Program-made: the position numbers and the translations under genes | Part shown: one piece after another, positions 1 to 6,745 of the stretch | Position numbering within the stretch: the first letter of the stretch is position 1 | How the letters are laid out: each line of letters starts with the position of its first letter | Notes under the pieces: generated by a model | Database searches by the model: none | Told to the model about the DNA's origin: nothing | What the model saw: only the letters and a program-made list of their open reading frames with translations | From: Saprospiraceae bacterium | Lineage (GTDB): Bacteria; Bacteroidota; Bacteroidia; Chitinophagales; Saprospiraceae | Assembly: GCA_016715105.1 (NCBI GenBank) | Contig: JADKBO010000006.1 | Coordinates: 1-64,000, forward strand | Length of the DNA: 64,000 nucleotides | Direction: 5' to 3'

Positions 1-160
1 CGTCGATGATTGGTTAATCGATAACATCATTCTTGTGGGAAACTCTACCATGGCCATTCCTACATTATCTCAATGGGGATTAATCATCCTGAGTTTAACT
101 TTAGTTTTGGTAGGTACGCTGGTAATTCAGAAAAGGAGGCAATTAATTTTATCAAATTAA
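1..160 (+). CDS. C-terminal end of a secreted protein with IPTL-CTERM sorting tail (partial)
   Basis: Only the last 52 codons are in the window; the frame runs from base 2 to the TAA at 158-160. The tail reads IPTLSQWG, then a hydrophobic segment of about 16 residues (LIILSLTLVLVGTLVI), then a basic end (QKRRQ). This is the layout of the IPTL-CTERM class of C-terminal sorting signals: motif, membrane span, arginine cluster, normally processed by an exosortase-like enzyme. The rest of the protein and its function are outside the window. The neighbouring genes give no operon context, and no sorting enzyme is visible here. Confidence 0.8.
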   Translation, partial: VDDWLIDNIILVGNSTMAIPTLSQWGLIILSLTLVLVGTLVIQKRRQLILSN

Positions 161-298
161 ATGAAAATTAATTGTCTTATTTGATTCTACCAGTATAATT
201 AAAAAACCTGGGATCCGCACACTGGTTTCCCTTTCTCCAATTTCCGATCTCGATTTCAGATTTCTGTTCTCCGATTTCCGATCTCCGGTCTCCGATTA
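161..298. repeat. Intergenic low-complexity TC-rich repeat
   Basis: Between 224 and 296 variants of TTCTCCGATT and CCGATCTCCG follow one another with imperfect spacing, giving a pyrimidine-rich, word-like stretch. No reading frame crosses it. It resembles in style, though not in sequence, the other short-period intergenic repeats of the window. Confidence 0.6.
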
Positions 299-439
299 TT
301 ATTGATGATTCGCCACAGGGTTTTGGAATGTTCCAAACATAAAATGAAAGATTTGGGCTTTGCCAGAAATCAAAAGTCTTAATGGTCCATTTCCGTCTTG
401 AAAAGGATGATCACTCAAAAAATCATAAACAATAGATGG
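299..439 (-). pseudogene. Remnant of a Fic-domain protein
   Basis: On the minus strand a short open stretch of 46 codons contains HPFQDGNG followed by PLRLL. This matches the Fic catalytic loop (HPFx[D/E]GNGRxxR), in which the histidine is the catalytic base of AMP transfer. The arginine after GNG is replaced by proline and a stop follows about 30 residues later. An in-frame stop lies just upstream (440-442) and no start codon or further Fic helices are visible. I read it as a fragment of a decayed gene, not a functional enzyme. The motif is short, so chance similarity is possible. Confidence 0.45.
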
Positions 440-696
440 TTATGATTTAAAATTGCAACTCTAGCATGATACGATTTGATACGATTAGATTTGATTTTGA
501 TACGAAAAGGGTAATTGTTTTATCCATGCAACCAGATAGACGCCGATCCAGGTTCGCCATTGAATACAAAAGTGACCAGTCGTTTTGTTTGATGTCTGAT
601 TCCTCCTGAATATAAGCCATAGACCAAATGGACGCCACTGAATCAACAAAACAATCCCTCCCATTTTCCGTTTATCAATCAATATCAACGCATCGC
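440..696. other. Intergenic stretch without a recognisable gene
   Basis: Minus-strand open frames of 60-77 codons cross this stretch but show no recognisable domain, signal peptide or start context. The part near 466-505 is a small direct repeat of TACGATT/TAGATTTGAT words. It may hold the promoter of the gene starting at 697. Confidence 0.4.
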
Positions 697-1766
697 ATGA
701 GGATTTATCTACTTTCACTTTTCATTTGTATTTTTCTCATTAAAGGATTATCCCAAGATTCAAGCGACACCCTGAGAATAAAGTAAAATATGCAGCCATA
801 CCAGTTGTTTTTACCTCCAGAAACCAAACTAGGTTTTGGAGCACAAGTATTGCCACATTCCGACTTAAAAGCCAGATGGGGATAAAGCCAAGTCAAATCC
901 AATTTGCAGCGGTATATACGCTCAAGAAACAGCTGCTCATTTTTATGCCATATGAAGTATATTTTGATCAAGACAAAACCCGCCTTTTTGGAGAAATAGG
1001 CTATTTCAATTATTTTTTCAATTATTATGGGCAAGGAGTCGATAGTAAAGCTGAAGACTTAGAAATTTACAATGCCAACTTTCCGAGGGCAATTGTCTCT
1101 GCTTTGAGGAGGGTCTCATCCAAGTGGTACGTTGGTGGTCAATACATCTTTGACAATTATAACATCAATGATGTTGTTGCTGGAAGTAATGTTGACCGGG
1201 CTAGAGGTTCGGGTGGGGGAGTAGTGAGCAGTATTGGTGCTGAAATCCTTTATGATGGGCGTGACCAATTAATTTATCCGAGTAAGGGTAGTTTTTTGAA
1301 TGTGAAAAGCGAAGTGAGCTCTAAAATTACAGGAGCGACTTATCAGTATCAAAAATTGGAGCTTGATTTCAGGAATTATACCAGTGTAACAAAGGGGCAC
1401 ATCATAGCGAGTAATGTTTACATGGGATTGTCATTCAATGAAATTCCGTTTTTTCAGCAGTATTTCATCAGTAGTGGTACCAAGCTGCGTGGATTTAATG
1501 ACCGAAGATTTCAGGATAATAATGTGGTATTATTCCAGACAGAATATCGTTACCCCATTTACAAAAGGTTGAGTGGTGCGGCCTTTTATGGCGTAGGCAC
1601 GTTGAATAATAAGGTTGAAAACTTATTGAGAGGTCCTTACAAACAGAGTGGGGGACTTGGCCTCAGGTTTTTACTCAATAAGAGAGATTTGATCAATCTG
1701 AGATTGGATTATGCATTTACCAATGAAGGAGGTAACTTCTATGCAACGGTGAAAGAAGCTTTTTAG
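697..1766 (+). pseudogene. Omp85/D15-like outer membrane barrel protein, broken by frameshifts
   Basis: The gene can be followed through four pieces. A signal peptide (MRIYLLSLFICIFLIKGLSQ) starts at ATG 697 in frame 1. The conserved KYAAIPVVF segment is in frame 0 (783-813). PETKLGFGAQVLPHSD returns to frame 1 (814-882). The rest of the barrel is again in frame 0 and runs to the stop at 1766. The barrel part contains LRGF inside KLRGFNDRRF, the counterpart of the VRGF/Y motif in loop 6 of BamA/TamA proteins, and ends in a C-terminal phenylalanine (ATVKEAF), the usual barrel end signal. Repaired, the product would be about 355 residues, the usual size of the POTRA-less Bacteroidota 'BamA/TamA family outer membrane protein'. 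At least three shifts are needed, so the gene is either decayed or badly sequenced. Confidence 0.75.
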
Positions 1767-1813
1767 CAATATTAAACTCGCAAATTTGAAATCTTTCAGG
1801 CTGTAAGCTGCAG

Positions 1814-2527
1814 TTATCTTTGAACCAAGGTTCCTATTTCCTTGCCTTGTATGATGTCTGGCAAATTGTCTGGTTTGGCAATGTCAAAAACGATGATAGG
1901 AATGTTGTTTTCCTGGCACATGGTAAATGCGGTCATATCCATCACATTGAGCCCTTTTCTAATCACATCGATGAATGATATTTTATCATACTTGACAGCA
2001 GTCGGATCTTTCTCTGGGTCAGCAGAGTATATTCCGTCTACTCTCGTGCCTTTCAAAATTACTTCTGCGTTTATTTCTATGGCTCTCAGAGCTGCTGCAC
2101 TATCTGTTGTAAAATATGGATTTCCAGTTCCCGCTGAGAAAATGAGGATTCGTTTCTTTTCAAGGTGTCTGATGGCTCTACGTCTGATGTAAGGTTCTGC
2201 GATTTGTCTCATTTCTATAGCAGAAATCAACCTGGTGTACAACCCTGTTTTTTCAATAGCACTTTGTAGAGCCATGCCATTGATAACCGTTGCCAACATG
2301 CCCATATAATCACCTTGTACTCTTTCGATACCTGATTTCTCGGCACTCAATCCTCTGAAAATATTACCACCACCAATTACAATAGCAATTTCAACTCCTA
2401 AATCAGAAAGCGTTTTGATTTGTGAAGCGTAATGGTGCAACATTTCGGAATCAATTCCATAGCCTTTGTTTCCCATGAGAGATTCTCCACTCAGTTTCAG
2501 AAGTACTCTTTTGTATTTTATGGCCAT
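1814..2527 (-). CDS. pyrH: UMP kinase
   Basis: This 237-residue protein of the amino acid kinase fold phosphorylates UMP to UDP with ATP in the cytoplasm, a step of pyrimidine nucleotide synthesis. It shows the N-terminal KLSGESL phosphate-binding segment, IVIGGGNIFRG (about residues 49-59), FSAGTGNPYFTTD (about 129-141) and the C-terminal MCQENNIPIIVF strand, as in hexameric bacterial PyrH. It is the last gene of a conserved rpsB-tsf-pyrH arrangement, but a strong terminator separates it from tsf, and a TACTTTTG box 52 bp upstream of the start suggests a promoter of its own. Length is normal for the family. Confidence 0.97.
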   Translation of the reverse strand: MAIKYKRVLLKLSGESLMGNKGYGIDSEMLHHYASQIKTLSDLGVEIAIVIGGGNIFRGLSAEKSGIERVQGDYMGMLATVINGMALQSAIEKTGLYTRLISAIEMRQIAEPYIRRRAIRHLEKKRILIFSAGTGNPYFTTDSAAALRAIEINAEVILKGTRVDGIYSADPEKDPTAVKYDKISFIDVIRKGLNVMDMTAFTMCQENNIPIIVFDIAKPDNLPDIIQGKEIGTLVQR

Positions 2528-2578
2528 AAAAGCAGTAAATTTTTATTAAATGAGGATTGTGTTAATCAAATTCTGGGG

Positions 2579-2586
2579 CAAAAGTA
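2579..2586 (-). promoter_or_regulatory. Putative -7 box of pyrH promoter
   Basis: On the minus strand the sequence is TACTTTTG, a full match to the Bacteroidota -7 consensus TAnnTTTG, 51 bp upstream of the pyrH ATG and downstream of the tsf terminator. No clear TTG lies 19-21 bp further upstream, where the terminator stem sits, so this is a moderate call. Confidence 0.45.
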
Positions 2587-2596
2587 ATAAAAAGAC

Positions 2597-2635
2597 AAAA
2601 AAAAGGCGTCCCGTTTATACGAGACGCCTTTAAAA
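2597..2635 (-). terminator. Rho-independent terminator after tsf
   Basis: Inverted repeat AAAGGCGTC (2603-2611) / GACGCCTTT (2624-2632) with a 12-nt loop. On the minus strand it follows the tsf stop within 10 nt and is followed by an uninterrupted T-rich run. A-rich flanks on both sides would let it work in either direction. Confidence 0.88.
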
Positions 2636-2640
2636 TTATT

Positions 2641-3480
2641 TTATCCTAACTTTACGTGTTTGAAATCCGTAACGGTAAGTTCCTTATCAAATGTCTTCAG
2701 GTACTCAGCAACAGATTTTTTGTTGTCTTTTACGAAAGCTTGTGGAAGTAAGGTCATTTCCTTGAAGAATTTGGCCAACTTGCCTTGAGCAATTTTTTCC
2801 AACATTTCTTCAGGTTTACCTTCTTGTCTTGCAAGTTCCTTTCCGATTTCAATTTCTTTTTCGATGATGTCTGAAGAAACTCCTTTTTCATCAACAGAAA
2901 CTGGCTTCATTGCTGCGATTTGCATTGCAACGTCTTTTCCAGCTTCTTCAAAAGATGCATCAGATTTATTGAAACCTACAATCACACCAGCTTTATTTCC
3001 CATGTGTATGTAAGAAGTAATATAAGCAGCTTCCAATTTTTGGTAATCTGCCAATTCTACTTTTTCGCCAATCACACCAACTTGCTCGAGGATTTTTTCA
3101 CCAATGGTCGTTGTACCATCAAATGATACAGCTTCCAAAGCTTCTTTATCGGCAGGAAAACTTGCAAGTGCCAATTGAGCTACTTTTGTAGTAAACGCAA
3201 CAAAATCATCATTTTTTGCCACGAAGTCAGTCTCACAACTCAATCTCACCACAACACCTTTGGTTTTGTCGTCAGATACCAATGCGATTACTGCGCCTTC
3301 TTTAGCTTCTCTGTCAGCTCTTTTCAATGAAAGTTTCTGACCTTGTTTTCTCAATACTTCGATTGCTTTTTCAAAATCACCACCTGCTTCAGTAAGTGCT
3401 TTTTTACAATCCATCATACCAGCACCAGTTTGATCTCTTAACGCCTTAACGTCTGATGCTGAAATTACAACTTCACTCAT
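2641..3480 (-). CDS. tsf: Translation elongation factor Ts
   Basis: 279 residues. EF-Ts exchanges GDP for GTP on EF-Tu during elongation. The N-terminal UBA-like region reads VKALRDQTGAGMMDCKKAL, followed by the conserved EKAIEVLRKQG and the TDFVAKND motif (about residues 81-88) that contacts EF-Tu. The two core subdomains and the C-terminal EFVK-like helix are present. It follows rpsB by 35 bp on the same strand, the usual gene pair, and is closed by a strong terminator immediately downstream. No irregularity seen. Confidence 0.97.
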   Translation of the reverse strand: MSEVVISASDVKALRDQTGAGMMDCKKALTEAGGDFEKAIEVLRKQGQKLSLKRADREAKEGAVIALVSDDKTKGVVVRLSCETDFVAKNDDFVAFTTKVAQLALASFPADKEALEAVSFDGTTTIGEKILEQVGVIGEKVELADYQKLEAAYITSYIHMGNKAGVIVGFNKSDASFEEAGKDVAMQIAAMKPVSVDEKGVSSDIIEKEIEIGKELARQEGKPEEMLEKIAQGKLAKFFKEMTLLPQAFVKDNKKSVAEYLKTFDKELTVTDFKHVKLG

Positions 3481-3515
3481 TATGAATATATATTTGAGTA
3501 ATTAAATAATTAAAT

Positions 3516-4250
3516 TTATTCTGCTACTACAGCGTTTTCTGTAGTCTGAGTTTTTCTTTCTTCAAGACCTTCATTGATTGCAGCAACCACATAGTCAACC
3601 AAAATTTTGATTGATTTGGAAGCATCATCATTTGCAGGAATTGCGAAATCAACTTTATTTGGATCAGAGTTGGTATCAACTATTCCAAAAGTTTTTAAAC
3701 CCAATCTTTTAGCTTCAGCAAGAGCGATGTGTTCGTGACTGATGTCAACGATGAATAAAGCAGAAGGAAGTCTATTGAGGTTTGCGATACCACCCAATTC
3801 TCTTTCCAACTTGATTCTTTCTCTATCCAACGTCAATCTTTCTTTCTTGGTGATAGAAGTCAACGTGGTATCATTCAACATCTTGTCGATGTTTTGCATT
3901 TTTTTGATAGACCTTCTGATTGTTTGAAAGTTGGTCATCATACCACCCAACCAACGCTCGGTGACATAAGGCATACCAACACTCTTAGCAGCTTCAGCAA
4001 CGATGGCTTTGGCTTGTTTTTTGGTAGCAACAAAAAGTATCTTTCTACCTGACTTCGCAATTTGTTTCAATGCGTAAGCAGATTTTTCCATACCCTCAGC
4101 AGTTCTGTTAAGGTCGATCAGGTGAATACCTTTTCTTTCCATAAAGATATAAGGAAGCATTTTAGGATTCCACTTTCTCTTCATGTGACCATAGTGGACA
4201 CCTGCTTCAAGCATTTGTTCAAATGTAGGTTTGTTTGTTATAGTGCTCAT
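3516..4250 (-). CDS. rpsB: 30S ribosomal protein S2
   Basis: 244 residues. S2 binds 16S rRNA late in assembly of the small subunit. The N-terminus has the family signature MLEAGVHYGHMKRKWNPKM, then RTAEGMEKSAYAL, FVATKKQAKAIV, RWLGGMMTNF and the C-terminal IPANDDASKSI segment. It lies between rpsI (30 bp upstream) and tsf (35 bp downstream) on the minus strand, so the whole block is probably one transcript. Length and motifs are normal. Confidence 0.97.
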   Translation of the reverse strand: MSTITNKPTFEQMLEAGVHYGHMKRKWNPKMLPYIFMERKGIHLIDLNRTAEGMEKSAYALKQIAKSGRKILFVATKKQAKAIVAEAAKSVGMPYVTERWLGGMMTNFQTIRRSIKKMQNIDKMLNDTTLTSITKKERLTLDRERIKLERELGGIANLNRLPSALFIVDISHEHIALAEAKRLGLKTFGIVDTNSDPNKVDFAIPANDDASKSIKILVDYVVAAINEGLEERKTQTTENAVVAE

Positions 4251-4280
4251 GACAAATTTTCTTGATAAATGAAAAATAAA

Positions 4281-4667
4281 TTAACGTTTAGAGAACTGGA
4301 AGCTCTTTCTTGCCTTTGGTTTACCAAATTTCTTCCTTTCAACTTCTCTAGGATCTCTAGTAAGGAGTTTTTGAGTTTTCAATAAAGGTTTGAAATCTGC
4401 ATTGATTTCAACAAAAGCTCTAGAAATTCCCATTCTGATTGCTTCTGCCTGTCCTTTATATCCACCACCCTTTACATTGACGTTGATATCATATTGAGCG
4501 CCTTCTTCGATGATTTCAATTGGTTCAATTACTTTTGAACTAATTGCATCAACAGTGAAGTATTCTTTTAAGTCCTTACCGTTGATGGTTATTTTACCAT
4601 CACCTTTTTTAAGGTATACTCTGGCTACTGCCGCTTTTCTTCTGCCTATGGCGTTGATCATTTCCAT
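4281..4667 (-). CDS. rpsI: 30S ribosomal protein S9
   Basis: 128 residues. S9 sits in the head of the 30S subunit and its basic C-terminal tail reaches the P-site tRNA. The motifs IGRRKAAVARVYL near the start, GGGYKGQAEAIRMGISRA in the middle and the end KARKSFQFSKR (ending in the invariant S-K-R) identify it. It follows rplM with a 5-bp gap, the near-universal rplM-rpsI pair. Confidence 0.97.
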   Translation of the reverse strand: MEMINAIGRRKAAVARVYLKKGDGKITINGKDLKEYFTVDAISSKVIEPIEIIEEGAQYDINVNVKGGGYKGQAEAIRMGISRAFVEINADFKPLLKTQKLLTRDPREVERKKFGKPKARKSFQFSKR

Positions 4668-4672
4668 GCTTA

Positions 4673-5116
4673 TTAGAGTTTGAATGGTTGTGGTTGTTGA
4701 GCAGCGTGTGGATGCTCTGGACCTTCATAAACAAATAATTTTCTGTACATAGCATCACCCAATTTTGTTTTAGGCAACATACCTCTTACAGATCTTTCGA
4801 GGATTGCAGTTGGTTTTTTTGCCAAAACTTCAATTGCAGCAGTTCTTACTTGACCACCTGGGTAACCAGAATACCTTTGATATTCTTTGTCAGCCCATTT
4901 GTTGCCAGTAAATTTTACTTTCTCTGCATTGATGACGATGACATAATCACCAGTATCTACGTGAGATGTAAATGATGGTTTGTGTTTTCCCATCAAAGTA
5001 GTAGCTATCTTACTTGATAACCTTCCTACTGTCAGATCCTCTGCATCTACTACAAACCAAGATCTCTCTACGGTTTCTTTTTTTGCAGATACTGTTTTAT
5101 AACTTAATGTATTCAC
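4673..5116 (-). CDS. rplM: 50S ribosomal protein L13
   Basis: 147 residues. L13 is an early-assembling large-subunit protein. Visible motifs are WFVVDAEDLTVGRLSSKIA, LMGKHKPSFTSHVDTGDYV, the RYSGYPGG loop, RSVRGMLPKTKLG and the C-terminal VYEGPEHPHAAQQPQ. It is the first gene of the rplM-rpsI-rpsB-tsf operon; a good promoter lies 50-80 bp upstream of its ATG. Confidence 0.97.
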   Translation of the reverse strand: MNTLSYKTVSAKKETVERSWFVVDAEDLTVGRLSSKIATTLMGKHKPSFTSHVDTGDYVIVINAEKVKFTGNKWADKEYQRYSGYPGGQVRTAAIEVLAKKPTAILERSVRGMLPKTKLGDAMYRKLFVYEGPEHPHAAQQPQPFKL

Positions 5117-5165
5117 AGCTTGTATTGATTTTAAATAAAAAAATGCTTATCTTTTAAAACGGCTG

Positions 5166-5196
5166 CAAAAGTAAGTCTTGGAAACTGATTTTGCAA
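5166..5196 (-). promoter_or_regulatory. Promoter of the rplM-rpsI-rpsB-tsf operon
   Basis: On the minus strand TTG (5194-5196) is followed after 20 bp by TACTTTTG (5166-5173), matching the Bacteroidota consensus TTG/TAnnTTTG. It lies 50 bp upstream of the rplM start. Confidence 0.7.
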
Positions 5197-5530
5197 GCAT
5201 TTTAAAGAAAATATTTTTCACCTACCTTTGTAAGTCGTTGAAAATCAGTAAAAATATCGACTATTTTTATTATTATTGTTTTGTTAAGGGCTTGAATTCC
5301 TGTTTTATTTTTTGAAATTATTAAAATGAAAAGGAGTGTTTTGGAGCACACATTCGCCTTCAGGAGTGTCACTATCTTTGCAGGTATCTATGTCCTTTTA
5401 GAAATCATTAGTTGTTTTCAATGTTTTAGTTTTCATCCCGGGTTACTCAAATTTGAATTCGAAACTTTACCATTGATATTAAAATCACTAATCTTATTTA
5501 ATTTTAAACCATCCCTTGTTTTCCTTTGGT

Positions 5531-5562
5531 GCGGGGGCGGGGCGGGGGGGGGGGCGGGCGGG
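5531..5562 (+). repeat. Extreme G-rich tract (potential G-quadruplex or artefact)
   Basis: Five G runs of 5, 4, 11, 3 and 3 bases are separated by single C residues. This fits the G-quadruplex pattern (four or more runs of at least three G with short loops) and is foreign to the AT-rich surroundings. It lies 140 bp upstream of the cutC start, on the cutC coding strand. Confidence 0.85.
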
Positions 5563-5701
5563 CCGTTATCTCTTGATTTCCGAGATTGATCCGGTACGAT
5601 CACAATTTTCTTCTTTTTCAGTTTTTCAAAATCCTTCTCAAAAACTTTTGTTTGTCCAAGAGTGTAACTTTGTTTTTTGTGCTGTTTCTTATTTGAGGAA
5701 G

Positions 5702-6322
5702 ATGATTTTAAATTATTACAAAATAGAACTATGCACAGATGATGTCAGCCTAGCTTTGGCCAAGGATAATGCTTGCGATCAAATCGAATTTTGTGCCGAT
5801 CTAGAAAATGATGGTCTTACCCCAACCATTGCAGATGTGAACAAACTATTGGCACAATCGAATACCTTGATAAAGGTGATGATTAGATGTCGGGCCGGTA
5901 ATTTTGAATATACTCAAGCTGAATTCGAAAACATGCTTTCGCAAGCAAAGGCTTTTATGGAAATTGGAGTTCAAAACTTTGTGTTTGGTGCCCTTTCAAA
6001 CCAAAGAATTGATTTCAAATTGATGAATGCATTTTGCGAGTTTGTTTTTCCTCATAAAGTCTGTCTACACAAAGCCATTGACTGCTCAGAAAATATTATT
6101 GAAGATGTTGTTTTAGCTAAAGGAATTCCCAATCTTAATGAGATATTGACATCCGGTGGTGCTGCAACAGCAATAGAGGGGGCAGAAGTAATCAAAAACA
6201 TGATTAGAGCTGCTGGCGATGATATTGACATCATTGCAGCTGGGAAAATCACATCAAGTAATTTGGCTGAAATCCACGAATTAATCGGTGCGAGCGTTTA
6301 TCATGGAAAGAGGATAGTATGA
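5702..6322 (+). CDS. cutC: CutC family protein
   Basis: 206 residues from the ATG at 5702. The open frame extends further upstream, but that part includes the G tract and has no homology. CutC proteins are TIM-barrel cytoplasmic proteins historically linked to copper homeostasis; their exact role in bacteria is unsettled. The N-terminal KIELCTDDVSLALA, the QIEFCADLENDGLTPT block, KVMIRCRAGNF (the R-x-R-x-G-x-F segment of the family), VCLHKAIDCS and LTSGGAATA (the phosphate-type loop) are in the expected order. It is somewhat shorter than the E. coli protein (about 248 residues), typical for Bacteroidota members. It stands alone between the ribosomal operon and a decayed toxin-antitoxin pair. 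Confidence 0.88.
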   Translation: MILNYYKIELCTDDVSLALAKDNACDQIEFCADLENDGLTPTIADVNKLLAQSNTLIKVMIRCRAGNFEYTQAEFENMLSQAKAFMEIGVQNFVFGALSNQRIDFKLMNAFCEFVFPHKVCLHKAIDCSENIIEDVVLAKGIPNLNEILTSGGAATAIEGAEVIKNMIRAAGDDIDIIAAGKITSSNLAEIHELIGASVYHGKRIV

Positions 6323-6377
6323 ATAAGAACATCCTATTGATTTCAAAATTTATCGGCTGTGTATATGGTATAAATGA

Positions 6378-6409
6378 TTGTGCAACCGAAACCTTTTTTG
6401 GTATTTTTG
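6378..6409 (+). promoter_or_regulatory. Putative promoter of the decayed toxin-antitoxin pair
   Basis: TTG at 6378-6380 and TATTTTTG at 6402-6409, separated by 21 bp, match the Bacteroidota promoter consensus. They lie just before the antitoxin reading frame. Confidence 0.6.
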
Positions 6410-6427
6410 TATGAAAAATTATAAGAA

Positions 6428-6638
6428 TTGGAAACGGAAACACTCATAAAGAAGATTGATTCGTTGCCTTTGGTTGAAAAAAAAGGTGAGTGATTTTATT
6501 GATTTTTTATTATTTAAAAGTAGTCAAACCAAAATAAAAGAGCCTAAAACACGAGCTTTTGGCTTTTTTAAGGACAAGGTAAAAATGAGTTCAGATTTTG
6601 ATGAACCCATAAGTGACTTTGACAAATACATGGAATGA
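6428..6638 (+). pseudogene. DUF2281/VapB-type antitoxin, frameshifted
   Basis: The first part (TTG 6428, reading ETETLIKKIDSLPLVEKK) and the second part (KKVSDFIDFLLFKSSQTK to the stop at 6636-6638) are in different frames, joined at a run of eight A (6477-6484). Together they have the order typical of the Bacteroidota DUF2281 antitoxins: an N-terminal KID-LP helix, VSDFIDFLL, a lysine-rich linker, GFFKDKVKMSSDFDEPISDF and a YME end. Such proteins are encoded before PIN-domain toxins and neutralise them while repressing the operon. The stop overlaps the next ATG (ATGA). Whether the shift is real or a homopolymer miscall is open. Confidence 0.7.
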
Positions 6639-6745
6639 AGTATTTGTTAGATACGCATACTTTGTTGTGGTTTGTAGGTGCTTATATGCTCCTTTCCCTA
6701 TTCATCCACCAAAACCAAAAATTCCTTTTCCAATGGATCCAGTAA
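6635..6745 (+). pseudogene. Truncated VapC-type PIN toxin
   Basis: The ATG at 6635 overlaps the antitoxin stop in ATGA fashion. The first 14 residues, MKYLLDTHTLLWFV, are the standard N-terminus of Bacteroidota VapC toxins with the first catalytic aspartate (LLDTHTLLW). After about 15 residues resemblance is lost and the frame ends 36 codons in, overlapping the convergent 3' end of bshC by 48 bp. The remaining PIN acidic residues are absent, so no ribonuclease can be made. This looks like a genuine truncation of a toxin whose antitoxin is also damaged. Confidence 0.75.

Larger units (their letters stand above)
5117..5701. other. Divergent intergenic region between rplM and cutC
   Basis: About 585 bp separate the divergent rplM and cutC genes. 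Apart from the rplM promoter and the G-rich tract at 5531-5562 I see no feature. An open frame from 5326 to 5589 begins with ATG and has some hydrophobic residues, but it runs into the G tract as low-complexity Gly/Ala and has no family resemblance, so it is not called. Confidence 0.5.

Noticed and set aside
485..718. Minus-strand open frames between the Fic remnant and the Omp85 gene
   Set aside because: Two overlapping frames of 63 and 77 codons have no family resemblance and no start context; composition gives no support.
5326..5589. Protein-coding frame of 87 codons upstream of cutC
   Set aside because: It has no recognisable domain, and its end is the translated G tract (Gly/Ala runs). 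The same tract also fills the upstream extension of the cutC frame, which is why cutC is started at 5702.
6411..6449. ATG at 6411 as the antitoxin start
   Set aside because: It opens a different frame (MKNYKNWKRKHS, stop after 12 codons), while the antitoxin-like residues begin at the TTG at 6428.
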